From G963665595 sp963665595 (GTDB taxonomy: Bacteria; Actinomycetota; Coriobacteriia; Coriobacteriales; CADBOM01), in assembly GCA_963665595.2 (NCBI GenBank), contig CAXXJK010000001.1, positions 1-12,678 of the forward strand: DNA of 12,678 nucleotides, in the 5' to 3' direction. The translations under genes and the position numbers were made by a program. Below, in pieces: positions 1-8,123 of this stretch (the stretch's first letter is position 1; each line of letters starts with the position of its first letter). The notes below the pieces were generated by a model that saw nothing but the letters and a program-made list of their open reading frames with translations, was not told the DNA's origin and did not search any database.

Positions 1-337
1 CTACGGCAATTTTTTCTGTGATATCCTTCAATTCCATTTGCACAGATAACATAACGCCATTTATGTCTTGCTTTAAGGCGTTCACTATGAGCTCATGCCC
101 AGCCATCATCGAATCTACAGCCTGACCGCTTTCAGCCTTAAACTGAGTGATTGTTTTTTTTGATTCAGTTTTCACGTCATCTAGCAAGGTCTCAATAGAG
201 CTCTGCCCCTTACGAATATCGCCAACATGCCCACCTAGTGCCTTATCAGCGTTATGGACATTAGCATTGACGAGAAGAATCCCTCTGGCTATTTCGCGTA
301 TGGCCTCGTCTATTTGATACACTGGAGTATCTGGCAT
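1..337 (-). CDS. Coiled-coil-like hypothetical protein, N-terminal part (runs off window)
   Basis: The reading frame is uninterrupted from an ATG at 337-335 to the window edge, giving 112 codons with no stop, so the C-terminus is missing. It starts MPDTPVYQIDEAIREIARGI and is rich in A, E, K, Q, L and D, with long stretches compatible with amphipathic helix or coiled coil (for example around FKAESGQAVDSMM). I see no signal peptide, membrane segment or catalytic motif. The start is well supported: AAGAGGTG sits 5 bases before the ATG. The gene lies 33 bp downstream of the dynamin-like GTPase stop and is probably co-transcribed with it. A helical partner or regulator of the GTPase is a reasonable inference, but I do not recognise the family. 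Unlike its neighbours, this frame has no indel. Confidence 0.75.
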   Translation of the reverse strand, partial: MPDTPVYQIDEAIREIARGILLVNANVHNADKALGGHVGDIRKGQSSIETLLDDVKTESKKTITQFKAESGQAVDSMMAGHELIVNALKQDINGVMLSVQMELKDITEKIAV

Positions 338-342
338 GATTA

Positions 343-350
343 CACCTCTT
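343..350 (-). promoter_or_regulatory. Strong ribosome-binding site for the coiled-coil protein
   Basis: The minus-strand sequence AAGAGGTG is a near-consensus Shine-Dalgarno element, 5 bases upstream of the ATG at 337. It fixes the start of the partial gene. It also shows that this gene is translated independently of the dynamin-like gene, which ends at 371. Confidence 0.7.
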
Positions 351-370
351 GTATTCTTTTCACAGATTTA

Positions 371-2932
371 TTAGCGATTACGCAACTTTGTTTCGGACCG
401 TGATTGCTTAGGTATCGTAGTTGGATTTGATTCTGCTATGGCATAAGGAATGCTGTCTGGTGGATAACCGCATACAATATCACGGCATGCATCTACGTCT
501 ATAATGCGCATCAACATCTCGCGCAATGGGAGCTGGCAGGATGTAGTTAATATTAGTTCTTACATCGGATATCTATGAACTCTTTATCATCTACACAAAC
601 CCCTGCGCCAGTTTGCTAGCCAGTCTTGTGTATAATATGATTTTCAAGACTTGGATCAGTAGCTAATGTATGAGAGAACGCCTCGATATTATGTTGATCG
701 TATTTGATTAAACCATTCTGCTGCACACAGAATTCATCAACCTTTACAAAAAGTTCTTTAAAGTAATCATAGGCCCATATTACGTTTTTTACATCAACAA
801 GTGCCACTTGAACTTCAGATGCACCCCCAAATTTATCGTTGTCAATATCATTGTGGTATTGTGCCTTGATAATATGATATGCCAACAAACATGCGGGAGA
901 TAAGGATTGCTCGAATATCCCATGCTCATATTCATTAATAATACTTTTATTTGTTTGAACGAGCCGCAGCATTGCATTGGCGAGACACCAGTGGTGTATA
1001 AGGATGATGTTCACCAAACACCTCAAGTGCCATCGTTAATTGGCTGGTATTTGCCGTTCACATCACGTTAAGTGCCTCACCAACTCTAGATGCATAAGTC
1101 CACTGACGAGAGTGACTGACTCTGACGGGTTATTTGCATAATATGATGTTCAGACGCTGCAACCGGGGGATTTGCGTCCACGGTAAATGTCCATCAGTAT
1201 CTATCAGACTACCGATTTTCTTTGAACAAAGTGGGATTTGCTGGTATGCGCCTAAAATCAACGTATACAGCTCTACATGTATCTGTTTTACTTTATTTTT
1301 ATACTCTTGGGATCTTTGATTAACCACGCCAAGATATCGTTGCTGTTTACATGCATCAGACAGACCTGTAAGAACAGTGGGTCTCTCTACCACGGCCCCG
1401 ATTCGCAAGTGTTTTTGATATCAGAGCAGTGACATAATTGGGAGGCGCAAGAGGTAAGATTCGCTTTAAGGCGCGTGACATAATCATTTATAGCATTACG
1501 AAAACCGCTAGTCCATATAGGTATCTCCGCACTGAGCGGCTATTACCCCATTCGAAATTCAACGTTCGGATACCAACCCGAATCTTTGTCCTAGCAATTA
1601 GTCCTAGTCCTACACTCCAAGCCGGACACGAAGGCCCGATCAGTATCTTGAAACACAGTTTCAAGTGAGAGAACAGTGCCTAAAGCCGACCCAAATGAAC
1701 TCCTATACGTACCGTCCAACATATTCTTATAGTTGTTCCACGTAGATGTGGCGGACAGGTATGCTTGTTGTGCCACATTCCCAAACGGAACAGATGAGTG
1801 AGAGGTAAGTTCTGAAGCAGGGATAGAATCGGTAGTTGTTCGATTATTACACCTATTGGTTTAAAAACGTGCTAAATGAACTACACACTGTTTCTATGGC
1901 ACTCGACGCAATCATATTGAATGACAAACGGACCAGCCTTAGCGGGAGTTCCATTTACTGAATAGCACAGCATATTTCGATCGCTCCGCACGAGCTAGAA
2001 GGTACAATCTCTTGCGCTCCGCATGAAGCTCTTCTACATACCGTTCCTGAGCCATTATGGCACTTTCATAAAGCTGAGGAATGTCCTTAGTCATCTGCAA
2101 TAACTGGTTGGCCTGATTCTGGCCATGCCGTTGAAGTGTATCGACTAGCGTAGTCACGTAATGCATCGGTGAGCTTCGTATTATCAAAACCTTCTTGCTC
2201 AGATGACACGGTAAACACTGGTATACCTTCATATTGATGAGACTTAAGGAATTCGTTTAAAAAGCCAATTTAGCCTCTAGCTGGTCTTCATATTCGAGTA
2301 AGCTGCAGCGCGGTTTAGTGCCACAACAACCTGCCCTGATGAAATCAGAGCCTTTTCCAATAGTTCAAATACGCGCGCTTTCCCTGAGTGTCGCAATATC
2401 TGCCACGACAACAGCCACAATCGCCTTCTGGAGATACTTTTCCGATGTCGCATCATCGGTCTCCTTGCCCTATTCCGGCATCAAACCCTGGTGTGTCAAC
2501 CAGAACCAGTCCATCTTGTAACAAGGGTATGTGTGAGTAGGCATGAATTTCGGAGTTGTCAGCAATCTCTACTCCTCCATGTACTCCGAGGTTCTTCAGT
2601 GTGAGATATGTCATATACTTGAGATCTATTACCTGACGAGACCACATCAACACGAGGTTCTCCCCACTCAACACTCACGCATTTTGATGTCGCAATTCTG
2701 GCACTCGTATAGAGCAGTGGTTCCCCTAGAATGGCATTCACTAAGGAGCATCTTACCCGATCCCTGCATGCTCGAAAAATCCTACCTGCTGTGTAGGCTT
2801 AGCAGATAGATCAGCACGGATATCTCTGAGTTGCGACAACTGCTTTTGAAAGATATCGCTGTCCTTAATCAACAACGATATCAACGAATCGCAGATATCA
2901 TATAGCGTTTGAACGGATTCTTGTGGATTCAT
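371..2932 (-). CDS. Bacterial dynamin-like GTPase, interrupted by multiple frameshifts
   Basis: This is a reconstructed gene of about 850 codons from ATG 2932-2930 to TAA 373-371. The order seen is: a helical N-terminus (MNPQESVQTLYDICDSL); a P-loop near 2740-2780 readable as SMQGSGKMLLVNAILGEP after one base correction; a switch region TSARIATSKCVSVEWGE; a G3 motif VLVDTPGFDAG near 2480-2500; a helix YLQKAIVAVVVADIATL; a G4-like strand VVVALNR (weak NKxD); and a G5-like YEGIPVFTVSSEQ near 2200. Helical segments follow (LYESAIMAQERYVEELHAER, then 1776-1591, 1408-1130 and 1026-616). The C-terminus ends SRSETKLRNR. Family knowledge: bacterial dynamin-like proteins bind and remodel membranes using GTP hydrolysis. 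Reading requires at least eight frame changes, for example near 2745, 2640, 2460, 2380, 2270 and 1940. Segment order and the GTPase domain are firm. Whether the part below about 1100 is the same polypeptide or a separate gene is not certain. Confidence 0.72.
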
Positions 2933-3200
2933 GGCTTTGTTATATCCAACATCATGCTACGATGGTGCTCACTTCGCCTATTATTACCCGAATGATATAT
3001 TTCACTCTTACTATATGGCCCTCCAACTGTTATACCTGTTGTTATACCTTTCCAACCAATATGTCTCGCTTCCAGTCTCCAAAACGACACGCTCTGCAAG
3101 AAGTGTACCTTCGTGGGAAACAGCTGTCAATATACTATGACCATATAGTTCGTGTTACTAAGATATTTGAGCGTTTATCACAATATGGAGGTTGGCCCAT
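2929..3200 (-). CDS. Small ORF of about 90 codons between FGE-like 1 and the dynamin-like gene
   Basis: After two frame changes, a protein-like reading runs from an ATG at 3200 (MGQPPYCDKRS) through SHEGTLLAERVVLETGSETY to a tail ending SMMLDITKP. Its TGA (2931-2929) overlaps the dynamin-like ATG as ATGA, which suggests translational coupling. The start is uncertain. The first bases belong to the conserved 3'-flank repeat, and another frame beginning at the repeat's internal ATG (MRNLGTDRWANLHIVIN) is equally open for 20 codons. I recognise no family and see no membrane segment. The alternative is a noncoding spacer of about 330 bp. Support is the ATGA overlap and the plausible composition of the middle segment only. 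Confidence 0.35.
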
Positions 3201-3250
3201 CTGTCGGTTCCCAGATTACGCATTACTGCGGGCTTATCAATGGTATAGGC
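3197..3250 (-). repeat. Conserved 3'-flank repeat, copy 3 (after FGE-like 1)
   Basis: On the minus strand this copy contains GCAGTAATGCGTAAT followed by GGAACCGACAGATGG, almost identical to the copy at 5746-5795. Between those two copies the core differs mainly at two bases (GTA versus CTG). It starts a short distance after the stop codon of the FGE-like gene. A frame through it reads TIDKPAVMRNLGTDRW, matching TIDMCAVMRNVGTDRW in copy 1. Confidence 0.75.
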
Positions 3251-3266
3251 AATCACATGAGAGTAA

Positions 3267-4471
3267 TTACAAATCTCTGGCACAACGAAAGCCGTTGCGG
3301 TTGTCACGGCGCGTCGGGCAGCCGCCGTTGCGGAAATTGGACAGGAAGCGGCCGTCGGGGCTGCTCCACGACCCCCCACGCAACAAACGAAAGCTGTCAT
3401 TATACCCTGGAGAGATAAGCATTTCTGAACAGTAAGCTCTATACGCATCGTTATCATACCAGTCCGAACACCATTCCCATACATTACCGCTCATGTTATA
3501 CAAACCCCAGGGACTGCTGCCTTCAGGGTAGCCCCATACGCCGCAGGTTTGCTCGTAGCCCTTTGTCTTGTCCCACCGGCATCTTACCCCTTTTTCCCAC
3601 TCCTTACCCCAGGGGTATTCTCTGCCGTCCAAGCCGCGTGCCCCCTTCTCCCACTCCAGCTCGCTCGGTAGCCGCAGGCCCGCCCACGCGCAATAAGCCT
3701 GCGCGTCGTCCCAGCTCACGCACACCACCGGATGATCCGCCTTCACAGCGGGAAAGATATTGCGGTTCCAAAAGGTCTTGCCACTCCAAACAGGTGTTCC
3801 GAAATCTGCCTTATCCGGCGGGTAATGGCCCGTGTCATCAACAAACTGTTTATACTGAGCCATTCGTGACCGTATGCATCGCCAGGTAATATCCAGGCAA
3901 ACGAACAGGGATCTTATACTCACCCACCAGGAACACGCCCTCAGGGATGAGAACCAGCTTGGTTCCGTCTTTGGGATTAATTATCTGCTTATGTATACTG
4001 TCAACAGCTTCGATCTTTGCTGGCGTTATGATCGTTTGTTGGTTGTTCGACAACAGCAGGTGTCTTATCTGGCTTGCCGGGTTGCATCTTCACTTCAGAG
4101 GGTCTAGCAACGATAGGTTTATCTTCAAATTTGCTGTCGCGAACAGGCTCATCAACCTGACCAACAATACCCAAGGCATATGCCCAGCTCTCGATAGCCC
4201 AGCGAGCAGAGAGCCCTCATTGAGGGACAACTCCTCTTGCATGTGCTTTGTCAATCGGGCAATAAGTAACGCCGGCGGAATATTAGCCGGTCTTGAACTC
4301 ATCTCAGCAACAACGCCTTCACGCAATACCAACACGAGCAGCTTAACCTCCTTGCGGTAATCTCCACACAGGTCCCACAATAAGCCCCTCACAGCGCCTC
4401 GGGTCGTCACACACCGAGGTGCTGTATTTCGTGAGTATCTCTTTTAGTATCTCTCGCGGCATACTATGCAT
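3267..4471 (-). CDS. FGE-like (sulfatase-modifying-factor fold) protein 1 with N-terminal adaptor-like domain
   Basis: About 400 codons after correction, from ATG 4471-4469 (GGAG 6 bases upstream) to TAA 3269-3267. Residues 1-100 form the domain shared with the two paralogues: ILTKYSTSVCDDPRRCEG, LLVLVLREGV, LLIARLTKHMQEELSLNEG, WAIESWAYALG. A Pro/Lys-rich linker follows, then KDGTKLVLIPEGVF and a full FGE domain: MHTVTN, SWDDAQAYCAWAGLRLPSE, WEKGARG, WGLYNMSGNVWEWCSDW, LLRGGSW, NGFRCARDL. True formylglycine-generating enzymes have Cys at positions +2 and +7 after the GGSW tryptophan; here these are Ser and Phe, so cysteine oxidation is unlikely and a binding or scaffold role is inferred. Indels lie near 4387, 4212, 4010 and 3862. 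The 3' third is visibly more GC-rich than its surroundings. Confidence 0.85.
4169..4420 (-). repeat. Duplicated adaptor-domain block, copy A (FGE-like 1)
   Basis: This 252-bp block matches 5413-5662 at all 249 alignable bases, with no substitution. The differences are three indels: an extra GA after position 4207, an extra C in the run near 4385, and an extra C in the other copy near 5471. It encodes most of the shared N-terminal domain. Confidence 0.9.
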
Positions 4472-4502
4472 AGTTGCTCCATTAATCAAATACTTACCTT
4501 AC

Positions 4503-4552
4503 CCATCTGTCGGTGCGTATACATTACCTTATTGCACATATCGACGGTATAA
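4503..4552 (-). repeat. Conserved 3'-flank repeat, copy 2 (between FGE-like 2 and 1)
   Basis: The most diverged copy. On the minus strand it shares ATACCGTCGATATGTGCA, GTAATG and ACCGACAGATGG with the other two, but lacks the GGAACC centre. It lies 15 bp past the FGE-like 2 stop and about 30 bp before the FGE-like 1 start. Confidence 0.6.
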
Positions 4553-4566
4553 ACCGTTGCTAGATA

Positions 4567-5714
4567 TCACAAGTCCCTAGCGCATCGGAAGCCGCGGTCG
4601 TCGCTACGGTACATCGGGGACGCTGCCGTTGCGATAAGCGCACATGGTAAAGCTGTCGTTATAGATGCGCCACGAGCTCCCTCGCAACACACGAGAGCTG
4701 CCACTGGACGGAGAGGCAAGCTTTCCAGCTTTATAGAATTTATATGAATTACTATCAAGCCAGTCCGAGCACCACTCCCATATGTTCCCGCTCATGTTAT
4801 ACAAACCCCATGGGCTAAAGACCCTCAGGGTAGCTCCACACGCCGCACGTCTGTTCATATCTAGACTTATCGCAACGGCACTTGGCCCCATTCTCCCACT
4901 CATTGCCCCATGGAAATACGTTCCCATACACACCGCGCGCACCTTTTTCCCACTCCATCTCACCAGGTAAACGCAACCCAGCCCACTGGCAATAGGCCTG
5001 CGCCATCATCCCAGCTCACGCACACACACAGGATGATCAGCCCTCCCAGTCGGAAAGGAGTCCCCGCTCCAGACAGGTGTGCCAATGTCTGCTTGATCCG
5101 GGGGACGATGGAATGTCGAATCCACAAACCGCTTATACTGAGCATTCGTTACCGTGTGCATCGATATGTAATAAGCTGGTAAATACACTGGGAAACACCG
5201 ATTCACCTGCGCCGCTACCCAACCCACCAGGCAAGGAACTCACCTGCAGGAATCAACACAAGCTTGGTTCCGTCTTTGGGGTTTTCTATTTGCTTATATG
5301 AATTGCCAGCAGCTTCGCTATTTGCTGGCGTTATGGTCGGTTTGGACTGTTCGATAACGGTCATCTCTTCGGACTCTACAGCTTGAACAGTCACATTGTC
5401 TTGACTAACCACACCCAAGGCATATGCCCAGCTCTCGATAGCCCAGCGAGCAGAGCCCTCATTGAGGGACCAACTCCTCTTGCATGTGCTTTGTCAATCG
5501 GGCAATAAGTAACGCCGGCGGAATATTAGCCGGTCTTGAACTCATCTCAGCAACAACGCCTTCACGCAATACCAACACGAGCAGCTTAACCTCCTTGCGG
5601 TAATCTCCACACAGGTCCCACAATAAGCCCTCACAGCGCCTCGGGTCGTCACACACCGAGGTTCCGTATTTAGTGAGTATCTCTCCGTAGCATCTCTCTC
5701 GGCGCACTATTCAT
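4567..5714 (-). CDS. FGE-like protein 2 with N-terminal adaptor-like domain
   Basis: About 380 codons after correction, from ATG 5714-5712 to TGA 4569-4567. The N-terminus matches paralogue 1 almost exactly (KYGTSVCDDPRRCEG, LLWDLCGDYRKEV, PPALLIARLTKHMQEEL), followed by a linker unlike that of paralogue 1 (QDNVTVQAVESEEMTVIEQS). The FGE domain reads KDGTKLVLIPAGEF, MHTVTNAQYKRFVDS, HRPPDQADIGTPVWSG, AYCQWAGLRLPGEMEWEKG, WGLYNMSGNIWEWCSDWLDS, RVLRGSSWRIYNDSF and RGFRCARDL. Positions +2 and +7 after the tryptophan are Ile and Phe, so the catalytic cysteine pair is absent. At least six indels split it, near 5693, 5471, 5225, 5020, 4825 and 4615. The first lies within ten codons of the start and is located by comparison with paralogue 1. 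It sits 101 bp downstream of FGE-like 3. Confidence 0.83.
5413..5662 (-). repeat. Duplicated adaptor-domain block, copy B (FGE-like 2)
   Basis: This is the partner of the block at 4169-4420, identical at every aligned base including synonymous positions. It carries one extra C in GGGACCAACTCC relative to the GGGACAACTCC of both other paralogues, which places that indel unambiguously. Confidence 0.9.
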
Positions 5715-5745
5715 GGTAGCACCCAAATTCTCGCAACAGTATTGT

Positions 5746-5795
5746 CCATCTGTCGGTTCCTACATTACGCATTACTGCACACATATCGATGGTTT
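5746..5795 (-). repeat. Conserved 3'-flank repeat, copy 1 (between FGE-like 3 and 2)
   Basis: The minus strand reads ATCGATATGTGTGCAGTAATG, then CGTAATGTAGGAACCGACAG and ATGG. It begins about 20 bp after the FGE-like 3 stop. The AGGA before the ATGG would place a Shine-Dalgarno at normal spacing. The 12-codon reading from that ATG (MDNTVARIWVLP) ends in a TGA that overlaps the FGE-like 2 ATG, so a leader ORF is possible. Confidence 0.75.
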
Positions 5796-5814
5796 TGGCA
5801 ACATATGCAAGTGG

Positions 5815-7007
5815 TTAGGCATCCTTGGCGCAACGAAAGCCAGAGAACTCGTAATAATACAGAGGATCCCCGTAGTTTCGCCTAGCACATAGAAAACAGT
5901 CTGCGCTACGGTCGAGCCAACAGCCCCCGCGGTGCACACGAAGAGTACCTCTATATGGAGGGGTAAGCTTCCCTGACTTGTAGGATTTATATGCGGCTTT
6001 ATGATACCCAGTCCGCACACCACTCCTGTACGTTACCGCTCATATTATATAAACCCCATGGGCTGCAGCCCTCGGGGTATTCCCACACTCTGCATGATTC
6101 CTTTTCCCTATTAGGTCTATTATGTTGGCACTTTGCTCCGTCCCACCCATTCCCCCATGGGTATTTTCTACCGTCCACGCCGCGAGCACCTTTTTCCCAC
6201 TCCATTTCGCTGGGAAGCCGCAGGCCCGCCCACTTGCAATACGCTTGCGCATCATCCCAACTCACCCAAACTACTGGGTGGTCTGCCATTGAAGGTCGAA
6301 ATGTTTTATCATCCCAGCCAGGAGGGTCCAAGCGGTTTGTTGCAACCGGCCGTCGGTGGTTAGTGTCGTCCACAAACCGCTTATACTGTGCATTTGTTAC
6401 CGTGTGCAATGCCAGGTAATACGCGGGTAGACGAACTAAAAACATTCCACCCTGGTCAGCATCAGTGACCACCCGCCAAAAACACGCCTTCCGGAATGAG
6501 AACCAGCTTGGTTCCGTCCTTGGGGTTCACTATTTGCGTATGTGGGCTGCCATCAGCTTCGCTATTTGCTGGTGTTAGAGAAAGGTTTGGGCTGTTCGAC
6601 AACGTCAGGCTGGTCCGTTGGCTTTATGGTATGAATGTGCGTGTCCGATGGCCCGGTATTGGCAGACTTTACAGTTTGAACAGGCACATCGTCTAGACCA
6701 ACTATACCCAAGGCATAGGCCCAGCTCTCAACAGCCCATCTGGCTGATGCCTCATTGAGGGACAACTCCTCTTGCATGTGTTTGGTCAATCGAGCGATAA
6801 TTAACTCCGGTGGAGTAATTGGGCGATCTTGAAATCATCTCAGCAGCAACGCCTTCGCGCAATACCAACACGAGCAACTTGACCTCTTTGCGGTGTTCTC
6901 CACAAAGGTCCCCACAAAAGACCCTCACAGCGTTTCGGGTCGTCACAGACCGAAGTTCCGTATTTCGTGAGTATCTCTTTTAACGTCTCTCGCGGCTTAG
7001 TATTCAT
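5815..7007 (-). CDS. FGE-like protein 3 with N-terminal adaptor-like domain
   Basis: About 395 codons after correction, from ATG 7007-7005 to TAA 5817-5815. The ATG overlaps the stop of the membrane-anchored PP2C (ATGA). The N-terminal domain is the most diverged of the three but clearly homologous: KYGTSVCDDPKRCEG, EHRKEVKLLVLVLREGV, LNEASARWAVESWAYALG. A longer linker follows (SDTHIHTIKPTDQPDVVEQP). The FGE domain reads KDGTKLVLIPEGVFLAGG, LALHTVTNAQYKRFVDDT, SWDDAQAYCKWAGLRLPSE, WEKGARGVDGRKYPWG, WGLYNMSGNVQEWCADW, RVHRGGCWLDRSADC and FSGFRCAKDA. After the tryptophan, position +2 is Asp and +7 is Cys, so one of the two catalytic cysteines is missing. Indels lie near 6918, 6815, 6585, 6475 and 6010. 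Confidence 0.85.
6707..6955 (-). repeat. Adaptor-domain block, copy C (FGE-like 3), diverged
   Basis: This is homologous to the blocks at 4169-4420 and 5413-5662 but carries many substitutions. It has its own extra bases, in GGTCCCCAC near 6910 and near 6815. As an outgroup it shows which of the indels in the other two copies is the aberrant state. Confidence 0.8.
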
Positions 7008-8123
7008 AATAGCTGCCGCAACCAGTGATATAGCACTAACCATATGATGAATGCGACACCTATGGTCACACACATATGATTGCGGTGAACATCACCCATT
7101 TTTCAATAGATGCGATTTTCATCACCAATTTGCCATGGCTATTAGAGAGGTCCTGGAAACTACGGTTCGTATCTTCAATCTGCTCCTGCACAGCATGAAT
7201 GTTACCGGTGACAATATCGATGTCCCTTTCCTGGCCCAGTTTCAGAATGCCCAGTGAGATATCATCTCCACTACCGCCGCGTGATGTGTTCGCCAATATA
7301 CCTTCAAGTTGATCAGACACACACATCAGACCGGATTGCCTTACCATATTCAGATAATCTGATCCGATTGCCAGAAAACCAGCCTCAGTTCGAAACGAGT
7401 TCGAGTAGCCATCCGTAGAAATCAGGATCATTTCAATGTTGTGATCTACAGCGTTGATCGTATCAGTTTCGCACTTGCGTATCAGCATCGGATGAACAAA
7501 GAGACGTAGTCTCATTCGCAATCAACTCTTCATCTTTAGGGAGCGCGCGATGAGTGTCGCCATATCGATCTACATAAAGAATATCGCCATCCCCTAGTTG
7601 CAGGAAGGTCAGTTGACGTGCCAACGGCTGCAACAGCCAAAACAGTGGCACCATAGGCGATGACAGGTTCCTTTTCAACGAGTTCATTAGCCGATAGGCC
7701 TTCCTTTTGCACAAGAGTACCTAGTTCATCCTGTGTCAGAGGGTTGTTCTCTACGTGATCAGCCACTGCATCTTTCCAGGCGCTGCACAATTTCTTGGAA
7801 ATTGAGCCATCGGAGCAACTTGATGTATCTTCACCAGACTTTATGTAGTCAGACATCACCGAAATGGCCACATTCACGGCAAGTCTGGCTCCGACATCAC
7901 TTCTGAAGTATTTGGAACTTCCGTGACCATCAGATACGACTAAGATCGTATAGGGTTGCCCATCAGCCATATCATTGAGATGCCCTATCGCATCCTGGTT
8001 AGGCAACCCAGATCGTTCGTGCGATGAACCTCGCACAGTTTGCGATACTACACTCCATTGGCCCTCACACGGTAGATATGGAGGAGCACCGGCAGCATTG
8101 ACAGATGTCTCTATGTCGTTCAA
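7004..8123 (-). CDS. PP2C-type Ser/Thr phosphatase with C-terminal membrane anchor (TerY-P type)
   Basis: About 373 codons. PP2C phosphatases are metal-dependent and remove phosphate from Ser/Thr. Visible motifs are RGSSHERSGLPNQDAIG (residues 31-47, metal Asp44), VVSDGHGSSKYFRSD (Asp65), AYGATVLAVAAVG, LQLGDGDILYVD, ILISTDGYSNSF and GGSGDDISLGIL. After the catalytic domain come a helical stretch (DIVTGNIHAVQEQIEDTNRS) and, past a frame change in a CA repeat near 7070, a hydrophobic helix (TIGVAFIIWLVLYHWLRQLL) that ends the protein. The phosphatase domain should therefore face the cytoplasm from a tail anchor. The start is a TTG at 8123 whose TTGA overlaps the kinase stop; AAGGCGAG lies upstream. 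The stop TGA overlaps the FGE-like 3 ATG. Other indels lie near 7630 and 7475. Confidence 0.88.

Noticed and set aside
616..2932. Several separate small genes on the minus strand
   Set aside because: Successive fragments carry GTPase motifs in the correct order, and frames join with one-base changes, so one frameshifted dynamin-like gene explains them better down to at least 1940.
2923..3435. Plus-strand frame of 170 codons, the longest on that strand
   Set aside because: It lies antisense to the FGE-like 1 3' end and the spacer, has no family-like motifs and no ribosome-binding site, and its C-terminal half is the complement of conserved FGE codons.
3158..3484. Minus-strand 108-codon frame rich in Ala across the FGE-like 1 end
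   Set aside because: It overlaps the real FGE frame (RGGSW to GFRCARDL) in another phase. Its Ala richness comes from the GC-rich codons there. Only its last part, through the 3'-flank repeat, is of interest and is reported separately.
3197..5795. CRISPR-like array from the repeated intergenic sequences
   Set aside because: There are only three copies, separated by complete genes of about 1.2 kb, with no short unique spacers and no cas genes.
3267..7007. Active formylglycine-generating enzymes maturing sulfatases
   Set aside because: The catalytic cysteine pair is absent in all three, and no sulfatase gene is in the window.
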